Origin: Ruminococcaceae bacterium BL-6
GTDB taxonomy: Bacteria > Bacillota > Clostridia > Oscillospirales > Acutalibacteraceae
DNA: 64,000 bases
NCBI GenBank assembly: GCA_902810075.1
Contig: LR778135.1
Location: 372,001-436,000, forward strand
Direction: 5' to 3'
Shown: positions 46,652 to 55,770 of the stretch, in pieces
Layout: every line of letters starts with the position of its first letter
Position numbering within the stretch: the stretch's first letter is position 1
Made by a program: the position numbers and the translations under genes
The notes under the pieces: model-generated
What the model was told of the DNA's origin: nothing
The model's input: the letters and a program-made list of their open reading frames with translations, nothing else
Database searches by the model: none

Positions 46652-47620
46652 ATGTTAAAACGGTACACGGCGCTTCTGCTATGCGCGGCGACTGTGATAA
46701 GCGTAGGTCTCTCGGCATGCAGCAGCGGAAAATCGGCAAGCTCGGCGGCGGCCTCTCAGCCTGCCGGTACGGTTTCGGAGGAAAACAAATCTTCGGGTAA
46801 AAAGCTGAAGGTATCGGTCACCTTTGACGCGATGAAAGAATTCACCGCAGCGGTCGGCAAGGACAAGGTGGATATTTCCACGATTATTCCCGCCGGAACG
46901 GAGCCGCATGATTTTGAACCGAAGGCACAGGATCTTGCCGGGCTCAGCACGGCAAAGGTTTTTGTGTACAGCGGGCTTGGCATGGAGGCCTGGGCGGACA
47001 AGGCGGTAAAGTCGGCAGATAATGCGGAGCTGGTCGCCGTCGAGGCTTCCAAGGGCGCGGAGCCGATCAAGAACACCGATCCCGGGGAGATCGAGGAGCA
47101 CGGGCAGTACGACCCCCACATCTGGCTCAGCCTGAAGGGCGCCGAAATCGAGACGAAGAACATCAGGGACGGCCTGGTGAAAGCGGACCCGGCAAATAAG
47201 GACTATTATGAGAAGAACTGCGAGGACTTCGTCGCCCAGCTGGAAAGCCTGTATACGGAGTACGATCAGAAATTCAAGTCCGCCCCGAAAAAGAGCTTTG
47301 TCACCGGACACGCCGCGTTCGGCTATCTGTGCCGCGATTTCGGGCTGGAGCAGAACAGCGTAGAGGATGTCTACGCGGAGGGCGAGCCCAGCGCGCAGCA
47401 GCTTTCCGAGCTTGTCAAATACTGCAAGGATCATAAGGTCACCACTGTTTTCGCGGAGGAAATGGCGAGCCCCGACGTCTCGAAAACGCTGGCAAAGGAA
47501 GTCGGCGCGCAAGTCGAAACCATTTATACCGTTGAAAGCGCGGAAGACGACAAAACCTATCTGGAGCGGGTCGAGAGCAATCTGAGCAAAATCTATGCCA
47601 GCTTGGGCGGAAAAGCCTGA
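46652..47620 (+). CDS. znuA: Zinc ABC transporter substrate-binding lipoprotein (ZnuA/AdcA type)
   Basis: 322 aa. Signal peptide with lipobox GLSAC (lipid Cys about residue 23), then a Ser/Ala linker. Cluster A-I signatures: IIPAGTEPHDFEP, YDPHIWLSLKGAE, FVTGHAAFGYLCRDFGL and TTVFAEEMASPDVSKTLAKE. Metal ligands are likely the His in EPHDFEP, DPHIWL and GHAAF plus a C-terminal Glu/Asp. The His-rich loop typical of many ZnuA is short (EEHGQYD). No ATPase or permease gene is adjacent. Confidence 0.92.
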   Translation: MLKRYTALLLCAATVISVGLSACSSGKSASSAAASQPAGTVSEENKSSGKKLKVSVTFDAMKEFTAAVGKDKVDISTIIPAGTEPHDFEPKAQDLAGLSTAKVFVYSGLGMEAWADKAVKSADNAELVAVEASKGAEPIKNTDPGEIEEHGQYDPHIWLSLKGAEIETKNIRDGLVKADPANKDYYEKNCEDFVAQLESLYTEYDQKFKSAPKKSFVTGHAAFGYLCRDFGLEQNSVEDVYAEGEPSAQQLSELVKYCKDHKVTTVFAEEMASPDVSKTLAKEVGAQVETIYTVESAEDDKTYLERVESNLSKIYASLGGKA

Positions 47621-47660
47621 ATCCCGTATTCTGAAACGGACAAGTCCGGATCAAAATCCC

Positions 47661-47701
47661 AAGGGCCTTACTTCGTGCTCCGCGCACGGGTTAAGGCCTT
47701 T
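47661..47701 (+). terminator. Hairpin between znuA and the COG0523 gene
   Basis: AAGGGCCTTACTTCGTGC / GCACGGGTTAAGGCCTTT with three internal mismatches and a TCCGC loop. Only a short T tract follows, so it may be an attenuator or mRNA stabiliser. Confidence 0.55.
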
Positions 47702-47749
47702 CCCAATCCCGTTTCGAAGGGAAATCTGTTTGGAAAGAAGGAATCTGTT

Positions 47750-48676
47750 TTGGCTCGTCCCATCCCGATTACGGTTTTAACCGGGTATCTCGGTTCCGGA
47801 AAGACCACTGTGATCAATCATGTGCTGAACAACCAGGAAGGCATGAAGGTGGCCGTCATCGTCAACGATATGGGGGAAGTGAATATCGACGCTTCCCTGA
47901 TTGAGAAGGGAAACAGGGTTTCGCAAAGCGACAACAGCCTGGTTCCCCTTTCCAACGGATGCATCTGCTGCACCCTGCGCACCGACCTGGTCCGGCAGGT
48001 CGCTCAGCTTGTGAAATCGAACCGCTACGATTATATTCTGATCGAGGCCAGCGGGATCTGCGAGCCGCTTCCGATCGCGCAGACCCTCACCCTGATGGAC
48101 GGGAGCATCGGGAACGGCAGGCTGCCGAAGCTGTGCAGGCTCGACACCATCGCCACGGTCGTCGATGCCTGCCGGCTGGAAACGGAATTTCTGGGCGGGG
48201 CGTCGCTGCTTCTTGCCAAAGAGCTGGATGAGGACGACATCGTGCAGCTTCTGGTTCAGCAGATCGAGTTCTGCAACGTCATCATCGTGAACAAGGTCGA
48301 TCTGGTCAGCGAATCCCAACTGAACAGAATCAAAGCGATCCTCCAGAAACTTCAGCCGTCCGCCAATATCATCTGCACGGAGCACGGGAAGATCGACCCG
48401 AAGGATGTCCTGAACACGCAGCTTTTCAACTTTCAAGAGGCATGCCTGGCGCCGGGCTGGGTGCAGGAGCTGGAAAAAGTGAAGAACGGGGAAAAGGAAG
48501 GCGAGGAGGAGGAATACGGAATCAATTCCTTCGTCTACGACAGAAGGCTTCCCTTCGACCCGCTGAAGCTTTCCAAATGGCTGGACCGCTGGCCGAAAAA
48601 CATCGTGCGGTGCAAGGGAATCGCCTGGCTGTCCAATCACAACGACACCATCTTTCTCTTCGAGCAGGCCGGGTAG
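47750..48676 (+). CDS. COG0523 (CobW/ZNG-type) GTPase metallochaperone, interrupted by TAG
   Basis: 308 aa before a TAG; TTG at 47750 with AAGGA upstream. Walker A GYLGSGKTT, the metal motif NGCICCTLR (CxCC), ILIEASGICEP and NKVDLV are clear. The C-terminal CobW_C domain begins (RWPKNIVRCKGIAWLS) but stops at FLFEQAG. The same frame continues after the TAG as AVDMTPFGRW to 48898, exactly the missing end of the domain. So a single in-frame stop has cut a ~382-aa gene. COG0523 proteins deliver zinc to essential enzymes in zinc starvation. Confidence 0.88.
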   Translation: MARPIPITVLTGYLGSGKTTVINHVLNNQEGMKVAVIVNDMGEVNIDASLIEKGNRVSQSDNSLVPLSNGCICCTLRTDLVRQVAQLVKSNRYDYILIEASGICEPLPIAQTLTLMDGSIGNGRLPKLCRLDTIATVVDACRLETEFLGGASLLLAKELDEDDIVQLLVQQIEFCNVIIVNKVDLVSESQLNRIKAILQKLQPSANIICTEHGKIDPKDVLNTQLFNFQEACLAPGWVQELEKVKNGEKEGEEEEYGINSFVYDRRLPFDPLKLSKWLDRWPKNIVRCKGIAWLSNHNDTIFLFEQAG

Positions 48677-48898
48677 GCGGTCGACATGACGCCCTTCGGC
48701 CGCTGGATCGCCTCCGGGACGAAATACGAGCAGCAAGAGGCTCTTGCGAAAAATCCGGACTCAAAAAAGGACTGGGACCCGAAGGTCGGGGACCGCATGA
48801 CCCGGCTGGTCTTTATCGGGATCCGCCTCGACCGGGAAAAGATATCCGCTTCCCTGGACCAGTGCCTTCTCAGGAAAACGGTGAGCTCCCGTCAATAG
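48677..48898 (+). pseudogene. C-terminal remainder of the CobW_C domain, beyond the in-frame TAG
   Basis: 73 codons in the same frame as the upstream GTPase gene. PKVGDRMTRLVFIGIRLDRE and ISASLDQCLL are the hallmark end of CobW_C. A separate start at ATG 48686 is possible but no ribosome site is seen. TAG readthrough cannot be excluded from sequence. Confidence 0.75.
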
Positions 48899-49080
48899 GG
48901 AAGCTCCCCGGCCGGAATTCTGCGGGGAGTGCTTGTACAGGGCAAAGAAATAATAAAATTATAAAACAGCAATTCCACCTATGATTGCGGATCAGGATTT
49001 GTTTCTTCCCCCTCCGGCGGGCGGGAAACAAAGACAAATTCTACATCTTGTCTGGAAACAGGATCGGATAAGGAGCTTGA

Positions 49081-49350
49081 ATGGCAAAAAAAGCAATGGT
49101 CATGAAATGCCGCAGACAGCGGCAGACCGCACTGAAATATGCGGAAAAGCGCAGGGAGCTGATCGAAAAGGGGGACCGCGCCGCGTTGAGCAAGCTGCCG
49201 CGCGACGCGTCGCCCACACGGATTCACAACCGCTGTTCCCTGACCGGCCGCCCGCACGGTTACCTGCGGAAATTCGGGGTGTCCCGCATCGTGTTCCGGG
49301 AGCTGGCGCACAAGGGGCAGATCCCCGGCGTCAGAAAGGCAAGCTGGTAA
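49081..49350 (+). CDS. rpsN: 30S ribosomal protein S14, zinc-independent paralogue
   Basis: 89 aa; ATG at 49081 behind AAGGAG. The C-terminal S14 signature [21 protein letters not shown] is present, but the CxxC pairs of the zinc-binding short S14 are absent (only isolated Cys). This long Cys-minus form typically replaces the zinc form when zinc is scarce, under Zur control. Followed after 22 nt by Cys-depleted L33. Confidence 0.93.
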   Translation: MAKKAMVMKCRRQRQTALKYAEKRRELIEKGDRAALSKLPRDASPTRIHNRCSLTGRPHGYLRKFGVSRIVFRELAHKGQIPGVRKASW

Positions 49351-49372
49351 AAAATATCTGGAGGTGTCAGTC

Positions 49373-49531
49373 ATGAGCAGTATGAGGGTAAAGGTCACGC
49401 TGGCCTGCACGGAAACGGGGGACCGGGACTATACGACGACGAAAAACAAAAAGACCCACCCGGAGCGGCTGGAAATGAGGAAGTATTCTCCCCGCCTTCA
49501 CAGGCATGCCCTGTACCGGGAAACGAAATAG
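49373..49531 (+). CDS. rpmG: 50S ribosomal protein L33, zinc-independent paralogue
   Basis: 52 aa, ATG at 49373 after GGAGG. The L33 core [20 protein letters not shown] is plain; the first zinc CxxC is reduced to CTET and the second pair is lost (YSPRL), so it should not bind zinc. It forms an operon with S14 and belongs to the zinc-sparing response. Confidence 0.93.
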   Translation: MSSMRVKVTLACTETGDRDYTTTKNKKTHPERLEMRKYSPRLHRHALYRETK

Positions 49532-49569
49532 GGCGGGCCGTCCACGCCACATCGAAGCCCGGACGTCAT

Positions 49570-49610
49570 AAGTGCTCCCTGCCGCGGTTCTTCTGCGGCA
49601 GGGAGCACTT
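49570..49610. terminator. Terminator-like hairpin between rpmG and yibE/F
   Basis: A 16-bp perfect stem AAGTGCTCCCTGCCGC / GCGGCAGGGAGCACTT between convergent genes; the flanking T tract is short. Confidence 0.7.
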
Positions 49611-49632
49611 ATATTCACAATCATTGCGCCAC

Positions 49633-50855
49633 CTATTGGCGGTAACCTCCGGGCCGCTTCATGCCCGTTTGCTGTTTGTGCCTGTAGGGGAGGGGTTCCG
49701 CCTCCTCTTTCCGCGCCGTGAACAGGATGGACGAGACTACCGTGGTGAAGGGGATGGTAAACAGCATCCCGAGGCTGCCGATCAGGGACTGGAGCATTTC
49801 GATGATGATCTCCTCTTTGTTGAGGAGCTGGAACAGGGGGTAATTGGAGACCCCGTAGATCAGAACCATGACAAGGCTGCTTCCGATATAGGCCAGGATC
49901 AGGGTGTTGGCCATTGTTCCCATAATGTCTTTTCCGATGTTAAGCCCGGATCGGATCAGGTCATATTTGGTCACCGCCTTTTCCGTCCTGATTTCATCCA
50001 GCGAGGATGCGATCGACATCGCGACATCCATCGTTCCGCCCAAAGCGCCGATCGTCACCATGGCAAACACGACGCCCTTCAGATTCAGGTTCCCCTGCCC
50101 GAAGATCTGGGACAGGCGGGAAGTTTCGTCGTTATAGTATCCGGTCAATTTCATGACCGCTTCCATATACCGGTAAATGACCCCGGAGAAGACGACTCCC
50201 CCCGCGCAGCCGATCGCCGCGGCCAGGCTCTTTTGATTCACCCCCCCTGTAAAGATGAAAGAGATCCCGATGATGTAGATGCAGATGATCACGGTTGCCG
50301 CGTAAATGTTGTATCCCGCGATGAGAAACGGGATGTACACGTAAAATAACGACAGGCAGGTAAACGTCAGGGACAAAATCGTGCTCATCCCTTTCCATCC
50401 GCCCAGAATCAGAACGAAAGCGGCAAAGACGAAAACGAGAATCGCGATCTGCCCGATCCGGTTATAGTTTTCAAAGGCCCATTCCGTGGCGCCGTTCGTA
50501 GAGAGGCTTGCGAGCACGACGTTATCGTTCGCCTTTACCGCCACGGGCATGGTGTCGTTGTTTTTATACACATACTGCGTGGCTTGTACGGAAGCGCCCT
50601 TCTGTTTCCCCGCCGTAATCGTCGCGGTGAACCAAGGATATCGGTCGAGCTGTCGTCGGGGTTGGGGGTTACGGAATCGACCCTGGCCACTTTCGCAAAA
50701 ACCTGATTTTCCAATTCGGATTCGTAATCGGGGATCGTCAGGTTGGTCTTATGGGATGAAGCGATGCTGTTTCCCACAACAAGGAAAACGATGGAAAACA
50801 GAAAGACGAAAATATAAATTTTTATGTCCTGACGATTCCCTTTTTTACGGTTCAT
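49633..50855 (-). pseudogene. YibE/F-family membrane protein gene, frameshifted
   Basis: The 5' part (from ATG 50855) reads MNRKKGNRQDIKIYIFVFLF and on to PNPDDSSTDI, then loses the family sequence. Near 50634-50640 another frame takes over with WFTATITAGKQKGASVQATQYVYKNN and continues to 49633 with about seven membrane helices (IGQIAILVFVFAAFVLILGG; FVYIPFLIAG-like; IGALGGTMDVAMSIASSLDEI). One missing base (CCT read as CT) restores DIPWFTA. So it is one YibE/F gene of ~408 codons broken by a single-base deletion or a sequencing error. Function of the family is unknown. Confidence 0.82.
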
Positions 50856-50948
50856 TTTTTGTCATCCCCTTGTTCTGAATTTTATGAGACGCTTTTCATG
50901 GATATTCAAAGCTTCGTGATTTGATATCAAAGAAAGAAATCCGTAATA

Positions 50949-50976
50949 ATTATATGCAAACGGTATTCGTTTGCAT
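50949..50976. promoter_or_regulatory. Perfect inverted repeat over the yibE/F promoter
   Basis: ATGCAAACG (50954-50962), 5 nt, CGTTTGCAT (50968-50976). A minus-strand TATAAT (50954-50949) abuts it, so binding would block yibE/F transcription. Its TTTGCAT half matches the znuA operator. Confidence 0.65.
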
Positions 50977-51022
50977 TACTCAAAGTTTGTTCCGCCCGGG
51001 CCTTCCTGCTTTTGCCGTAAAT

Positions 51023-51074
51023 TTGACAGTGCCGCGGTTCTGTGATATTTTTATAAAATATAGAACGTTTTACA
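51023..51074 (+). promoter_or_regulatory. lacI promoter and AACGTT-type operator
   Basis: TTGACA (51023-51028), 17 bp, TATTTT (51046-51051). TATAGAACGTTTTACA (AACGTT at 51064-51069) follows and matches motifs at 52194, 62098 and 62284; this suggests autoregulation. Confidence 0.65.
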
Positions 51075-51084
51075 GGAGGGCTTT

Positions 51085-52089
51085 ATGTCGGCTACGATTA
51101 AAGATATTGCCCGCGAAACGGGCCTCAGCATCGCCACCATTTCCAAATATATGAACGGGGCAACTCTGCGGGAAAAAAACCGCGTCGCGATCGAGCGGGC
51201 TGTGAAAAAGCTGAACTATACCGTCAACGAATATGCGCGGGGGTTAAAATCCAACAAAAGCCGGACCATCGGCGTCGTCATTCCGGAACTGAGCAATCTG
51301 TTCGTCACGCAGATCATCACGAAGATGGAGGATATCCTGCGCGCACAGGGCTACAGCGTGATGATCTGCGACTGCCATACGGATGAAAAGCTGGAATGCG
51401 AGGCGGTCCGGTTCCTGATGGGGAAGATGGTGGACGGCATCGTCAACATGCCGATCTGCCAGGATGGACGCCATCTGAAGCCAGCCCTGGAAAAAAAGAT
51501 TCCGATCGTTCTGGTCGACCGCACCGTCGACGCCCTGACCGGGCTTGCCGACTCCGTGCTCATCGACAATGCCGCGGCGGCGAAAATGGCCACCTCGTAT
51601 CTTCTGGAGCGCGGGCACCGGGAAATCGGGATCATCATCGGCCCGGAGGGCGTCTTTACGACCACACAGCGGCTGAAAGGCTATTTTGACGCCTTCGGAG
51701 CCCGTGGGCTGACCCCCGATGAGGCGAATATTCAGCACGGCGATTATATGCTGCAGGGGGGTTACGAGAGCATGCGCCGGCTGCTTGCGGAAAAAAAATG
51801 CACCGCCGTGTTCGTGACCAATTATGAAATGACGCTGGGCGCCGTCATCGCGATCAACGAGGCGGGGCTGAAAATCCCCGAAGAGATTTCCGTCATCGGG
51901 TTCGACAACATGGACCTTTCCCGCATCACCCATCCCCGGCTGACCATTGTGACCCAGCCGCTGGAGCAGATCGGGGCTCAGGCCGCGAAGCTGCTGCTGG
52001 AGCATCTGACCGGAAGCACGCCGTGCGCCCCCGTGTCCATCTCCCTGTCCACCACGCTGCAGGAAGGGGCGTCCGTCCGCCGCCTTTGA
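51085..52089 (+). CDS. LacI-family transcriptional regulator
   Basis: 334 aa. Helix-turn-helix and hinge: TIKDIARETGLSIATISKYM and NEYARGLKSNKSRTIGVVIP. The sugar-binding domain includes LVDRTVDAL and VIGFDNMDLSRITHPRLTIV. ATG at 51085 after AGGAGGG. It is followed by the polyol operon and probably represses it until the inducer binds. Confidence 0.95.
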   Translation: MSATIKDIARETGLSIATISKYMNGATLREKNRVAIERAVKKLNYTVNEYARGLKSNKSRTIGVVIPELSNLFVTQIITKMEDILRAQGYSVMICDCHTDEKLECEAVRFLMGKMVDGIVNMPICQDGRHLKPALEKKIPIVLVDRTVDALTGLADSVLIDNAAAAKMATSYLLERGHREIGIIIGPEGVFTTTQRLKGYFDAFGARGLTPDEANIQHGDYMLQGGYESMRRLLAEKKCTAVFVTNYEMTLGAVIAINEAGLKIPEEISVIGFDNMDLSRITHPRLTIVTQPLEQIGAQAAKLLLEHLTGSTPCAPVSISLSTTLQEGASVRRL

Positions 52090-52161
52090 TTCGGTTGTGA
52101 CCGGGGAGCGGTTCCCGCGGAGCACGGCGCTGCGATTTTCGATGCGGGCTCATTTTACTCC

Positions 52162-52303
52162 TTGACAAAAACAGGGCGGTATGCTATTCTGTAAAAGTAA
52201 AACGTTATACTTTATTTGTGCTTTTTACGATTCTGATTTCAGAAATAAATCCAGATTATATTTGAATTTTACTTTTAATTATTAAAGTATAACGGTACCA
52301 TTT
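52162..52303 (+). promoter_or_regulatory. Promoter and two operators of the polyol operon
   Basis: TTGACA (52162-52167), 17 bp, TATTCT (52185-52190). Operator 1 covers the start point: AAAGTA (52194-52199), AAAACGTTA, TACTTT (to 52214). Operator 2, AAAGTATAACGGTACCATTT (52284-52303), shares AAAGTA and AACG. Centres are 90 bp apart, which would allow looping. No gene lies between 52090 and 52337. Confidence 0.75.
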
Positions 52304-52337
52304 ATTCGGCTGATTTTCGGGGAAGGAAGATGCTGTC

Positions 52338-53186
52338 ATGTCCTTTGTAACATCGAAACAGGTCCTGCTGAAGGCACAGGAGGGCGGTTATGCCGTCGGT
52401 GCCTTCAATGTGGAAAACATGGAGATGGCCCAGGCCGTCGTGGAGGCGGCGGAAGAAATGAGGGCGCCGGTGATCTTGCAGACGACGCCTTCGACGGTGA
52501 AATATGCGGGGGTGGAGATGTACTTCGCCATCGGAAAGACGCTGGCGGAAAAGGCGGACGTACCCGTTGTCCTGCACCTCGACCACGGAAACAGCTTCGA
52601 GCTGTGCGTGCGTGCGCTGCGGGCGGGCTACACCAGCATCATGATCGACGGAAGCAAGCTGCCGCTTGCGGACAATATCGCGCTGACGAAGCGGGCCGTG
52701 GAGCTGTGCGATCCGGCAGATGTTCCCGTGGAAGGAGAAATCGGCCGGGTGGGAGGAAAGGAAGATGACACCGTGTGCGACGACGCGGGCTACACCATTC
52801 CCGAAGAAGCGGTCCGCTTTGAACGGGAAACGGGCCTTTCCAGTATGGCGGTGGGCGTGGGCACCGCGCACGGCGTCTACAAGAAGACGCCGGTGCTGAA
52901 CACGGCGCTTGTCGGCGAGCTGAAAGGCCGCCTCACCGTTCCCATGGTACTGCACGGTGCATCCGGTCTGTCGGATGAAGCAGTCCGGGAATGCATCCGC
53001 CGCGGGATCTGCAAGGTGAACTTCGCCACCGAGCTGCGGATCGCGTACAGCGGCGGCGTCAAAGCGGTATTGGGCGAAAAGCCGGACACGTTCGACCCCA
53101 AGGCCTATGGAAAGGCTGCGCGCGAGCGCGTCAAAGAACTGGTGGAAAATCGCATGCGCGTCTGCGGCTGCGATGGAAAAGCGTAA
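52338..53186 (+). CDS. Class II ketose-bisphosphate aldolase (tagatose/fructose type)
   Basis: 282 aa zinc aldolase. Zinc ligands: His in VVLHLDHGNSFE, Glu in PVEGEIGRVGGKED, His in VGTAHGVYK and His in MVLHGASGLSDE. The short length and GAFNVENMEMAQAVVEAAEE fit GatY/KbaY/FbaA-like enzymes. With a GatD-like dehydrogenase and PfkB kinase downstream, tagatose 1,6-bisphosphate is the likeliest substrate (inference). ATG at 52338 after GGAAGGA. Confidence 0.9.
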   Translation: MSFVTSKQVLLKAQEGGYAVGAFNVENMEMAQAVVEAAEEMRAPVILQTTPSTVKYAGVEMYFAIGKTLAEKADVPVVLHLDHGNSFELCVRALRAGYTSIMIDGSKLPLADNIALTKRAVELCDPADVPVEGEIGRVGGKEDDTVCDDAGYTIPEEAVRFERETGLSSMAVGVGTAHGVYKKTPVLNTALVGELKGRLTVPMVLHGASGLSDEAVRECIRRGICKVNFATELRIAYSGGVKAVLGEKPDTFDPKAYGKAARERVKELVENRMRVCGCDGKA

Positions 53187-53199
53187 GCGGGGTGAGCCT

Positions 53200-54714
53200 A
53201 TGAGCGGAATCCTGCTCGGAATCGACATTGGAACCTCTGCGTGCAAGGCCGCGGCCTTTTCCGGGGACGGCACGGTGCTCGGGCAGGCGAGCAGAAGTTA
53301 TCCCGTTCACTACCCGAAGCCGGGATGGGCGGAGCAGGACCCGGAGGAATGGTGGTGGGCCGTCTGCGCCGCGATCCGCAGCCTGCTGGAACAGGGCGTC
53401 GACGCCTCTGAGATCCGGGGCGTCGGCGTCGGCGGGCAGAGCTGGAGCGCCGTCGCGGTCGACCGCCACGGCAGCGTGCTGTGCAGCACGCCGATTTGGG
53501 TGGATACGCGCGCGCAGAAAATCTGTGAAGAGATGAAAGCCCGTTTCGGGGAGGAACTTCTGTTTCACACGAGCGGGAATCCCATCCAGCCCATGTACAC
53601 GATGCCGAAGGTCCTGTGGTATCAGGAAAACCGGCCGGAGGTTTACCGGAACGCAGATAAAATTTTACAGTCGAACAGCTTCATCGCCTTCCGCCTGACC
53701 GGCGAGATGACGCAGGAGCCAAGCCAGGGCTATGGCTGGAACTGCTACGATGTCGCGCGGGGCGCATGGAATACGGAGCTCTGCCGGGATCTGGGCGTCG
53801 ACCCTTCGCTGCTGCCGCAGATCGTGCCCTGCCACGCGGTGATCGGCGGCGTGACCGCCGAAGCGGCAGAGGAAACGGGGCTTCGCCCCGGCACTTTCGT
53901 CGTGGCGGGCGGCCTGGACGCCGCCTGCGGCACGCTGGGAGCGGGCGTCATCCGGCCGGGGGAAACACAGGAGCAGGGCGGCCAGGCAGGCGGCATGAGC
54001 ATCTGTATGGACGCCTGCCGGATGGATCCGCGCCTGATCCTGGGAGCACATGTCGTCCCGGAGCGGTGGCTTCTTCAGGGGGGCACCGTCGCCGGCGGAG
54101 CCGCCGTAAACTGGTTCGAAAAGGAATTCTGCGCCGAGGAACGGGCATGGGCGAAGGAAAAGGGGACCAGCTCCCTGCGGGAGATGGATGCCGCCGCCGG
54201 AAAAGTCCCGGTCGGCAGCGAGGGCCTTGTGTTTCTGCCGTACCTCGCGGGCGAGCGCAGCCCGATTTGGGACGTGAACGCGAAAGGCGTGTTTTACGGG
54301 ATCGATTTTTCCAAGACGCGGGCGCATTTCGCGCGGGCGGTGATGGAGGGCGTGGCCTACTCGCTCCGCCACAACCTCGAAATCGCCGGGCAGGCGGGCG
54401 CGCACGCCGGGACGCTCCGCTCGATGGGCGGCGCCGCTAACAGCGGCCTTTGGATGCAGATCAAGGCGGACGTCACCGGGAAGGATTTCGCCGTCCCCTC
54501 CGCCGACACCGCCACGGCGCTGGGCGCGGCCATTCTGGCGGGTGTCGGCACGGGCGAGTTTTCGGATTTTGAGGATGCGGTGCGGCGGACGGTGACCATC
54601 CGCCGGCGGTTTGCCCCGAACCCGGAAAACGCGGCGGTCTATTCGCGCGGCTACGTGGTTTACCGCGGGCTGTATGAGAATTTGAAAAATATCATGGGAG
54701 GCAAAGTTTCATGA
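53200..54714 (+). CDS. FGGY-family carbohydrate kinase (xylulokinase-like)
   Basis: 504 aa. ATG at 53200, 13 nt after the aldolase stop, behind GGTGAG. Phosphate 1 motif GIDIGTSACKAAAF; GGLDAACGTLGAG and LPYLAGERSPIWD belong to the FGGY ATPase fold; the catalytic Asp should be in GGLDAACG. Family substrates are ketoses and polyols. In this operon it may phosphorylate the incoming polyol, which would replace a PTS step. The end overlaps gatD by 4 nt. Confidence 0.9.
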   Translation: MSGILLGIDIGTSACKAAAFSGDGTVLGQASRSYPVHYPKPGWAEQDPEEWWWAVCAAIRSLLEQGVDASEIRGVGVGGQSWSAVAVDRHGSVLCSTPIWVDTRAQKICEEMKARFGEELLFHTSGNPIQPMYTMPKVLWYQENRPEVYRNADKILQSNSFIAFRLTGEMTQEPSQGYGWNCYDVARGAWNTELCRDLGVDPSLLPQIVPCHAVIGGVTAEAAEETGLRPGTFVVAGGLDAACGTLGAGVIRPGETQEQGGQAGGMSICMDACRMDPRLILGAHVVPERWLLQGGTVAGGAAVNWFEKEFCAEERAWAKEKGTSSLREMDAAAGKVPVGSEGLVFLPYLAGERSPIWDVNAKGVFYGIDFSKTRAHFARAVMEGVAYSLRHNLEIAGQAGAHAGTLRSMGGAANSGLWMQIKADVTGKDFAVPSADTATALGAAILAGVGTGEFSDFEDAVRRTVTIRRRFAPNPENAAVYSRGYVVYRGLYENLKNIMGGKVS

Positions 54715-55757
54715 AAGCGGCAGTATTATACGGCAACGAGGACATCCGGTACGACGATTATCCGACGCCGCAGGTAAAGCCCGGCACCGTAAAGGTCCAT
54801 GTGCGGGCGACCGGGATCTGCGGCAGCGACGTGCCGCGCGTTTTGTACCACGGCGCGCATTTTTACCCGATCGTCCTCGGGCATGAGTTTTCCGGGGATG
54901 TTGTGGAAGCGGGCGAAGGCGTTACGTCCGTGAAGGTCGGGGACACTGTTTCCGGCGCGCCGTTGCTCCCCTGCATGAAATGCAGCGACTGCCAGAACGG
55001 CAATTTCTCTTTGTGCAAGAATTACAGCTTTATCGGCAGCCGCGAGCAGGGCAGCTTTGCCGAGTATGTCGTGATCCCCGAGGCCAACGCCGTCCCATAC
55101 GACCCCGGTATCCCCTATGAGCAGGCGGCGATGTTCGAGCCATCCACCGTGGCGCTGCACGGAGTTCTGTGCAACGATTACCGGGGCGGGGAGTGCGTGG
55201 CGGTGCTGGGATGCGGCACCATCGGCATTTTTACGCTGCAGTGGGCCAAGATTTTCGGCGCGAAGAAGGTGGTCGCGTTCGACGTGGACGACGGCCGCCT
55301 CGCGCTGGCCAAACGCATGGGCGCGGATGAAGTCGTCAATACAAAGCGCGAGGGCTTTCTGGAAGAGAGCCTGGCGCTGACCGGCGGGAGGGGCTACGGC
55401 TTTGTCTTCGAGGCCGCGGGCAACCCCGCGACCGTACACCTTGCGTTTGAGGCGGCCGCGAACAAGGCGCGGGTCTGCCTGATCGGCACCCCGCACGCCG
55501 ACGTCGCCTTTCCGCCGCGGGAGTGGGAAAACCTGAACCGGAAGGAATTCCGGCTGACCGGAAGCTGGATGAGCTACTCCGCCCCATTCCCCGGGAAGGA
55601 GTGGGAGCTTACCGCGCACTATTTCGCCACGGGGCAGCTGAAATTCGACCCGGACTTCATCTTCCGGAAATACCCGATGGAAAAGGCCGCGGAAGCGTTC
55701 GCCTGCTTCCACCACCCGGAGCAGGTCCACGGAAAGATTATGTTTGTGAACGAATAG
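54711..55757 (+). CDS. Zinc-dependent polyol dehydrogenase, GatD-like
   Basis: 348 aa medium-chain dehydrogenase. Catalytic zinc: Cys in TGICGSDVPRVLY, His-Glu in GHEFSG; structural zinc: CMKCSDCQNGNFSLC. NAD(H) loop LGCGTIGIFTLQ. YHGAHFYPIVLGHEFSG and GSWMSYSAPFPGKEW closely resemble E. coli galactitol-1-phosphate 5-dehydrogenase as I recall it. Product would be tagatose 6-phosphate. ATGA overlap with the kinase gene. Confidence 0.88.
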   Translation: MKAAVLYGNEDIRYDDYPTPQVKPGTVKVHVRATGICGSDVPRVLYHGAHFYPIVLGHEFSGDVVEAGEGVTSVKVGDTVSGAPLLPCMKCSDCQNGNFSLCKNYSFIGSREQGSFAEYVVIPEANAVPYDPGIPYEQAAMFEPSTVALHGVLCNDYRGGECVAVLGCGTIGIFTLQWAKIFGAKKVVAFDVDDGRLALAKRMGADEVVNTKREGFLEESLALTGGRGYGFVFEAAGNPATVHLAFEAAANKARVCLIGTPHADVAFPPREWENLNRKEFRLTGSWMSYSAPFPGKEWELTAHYFATGQLKFDPDFIFRKYPMEKAAEAFACFHHPEQVHGKIMFVNE

Positions 55758-55770
55758 GAGGGCGAGTGGC

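Noticed and set aside
48674..48676. TAG decoded as pyrrolysine
   Set aside because: Nothing in the window supports a Pyl system, and COG0523 proteins are not known to need it; kept only as a test.
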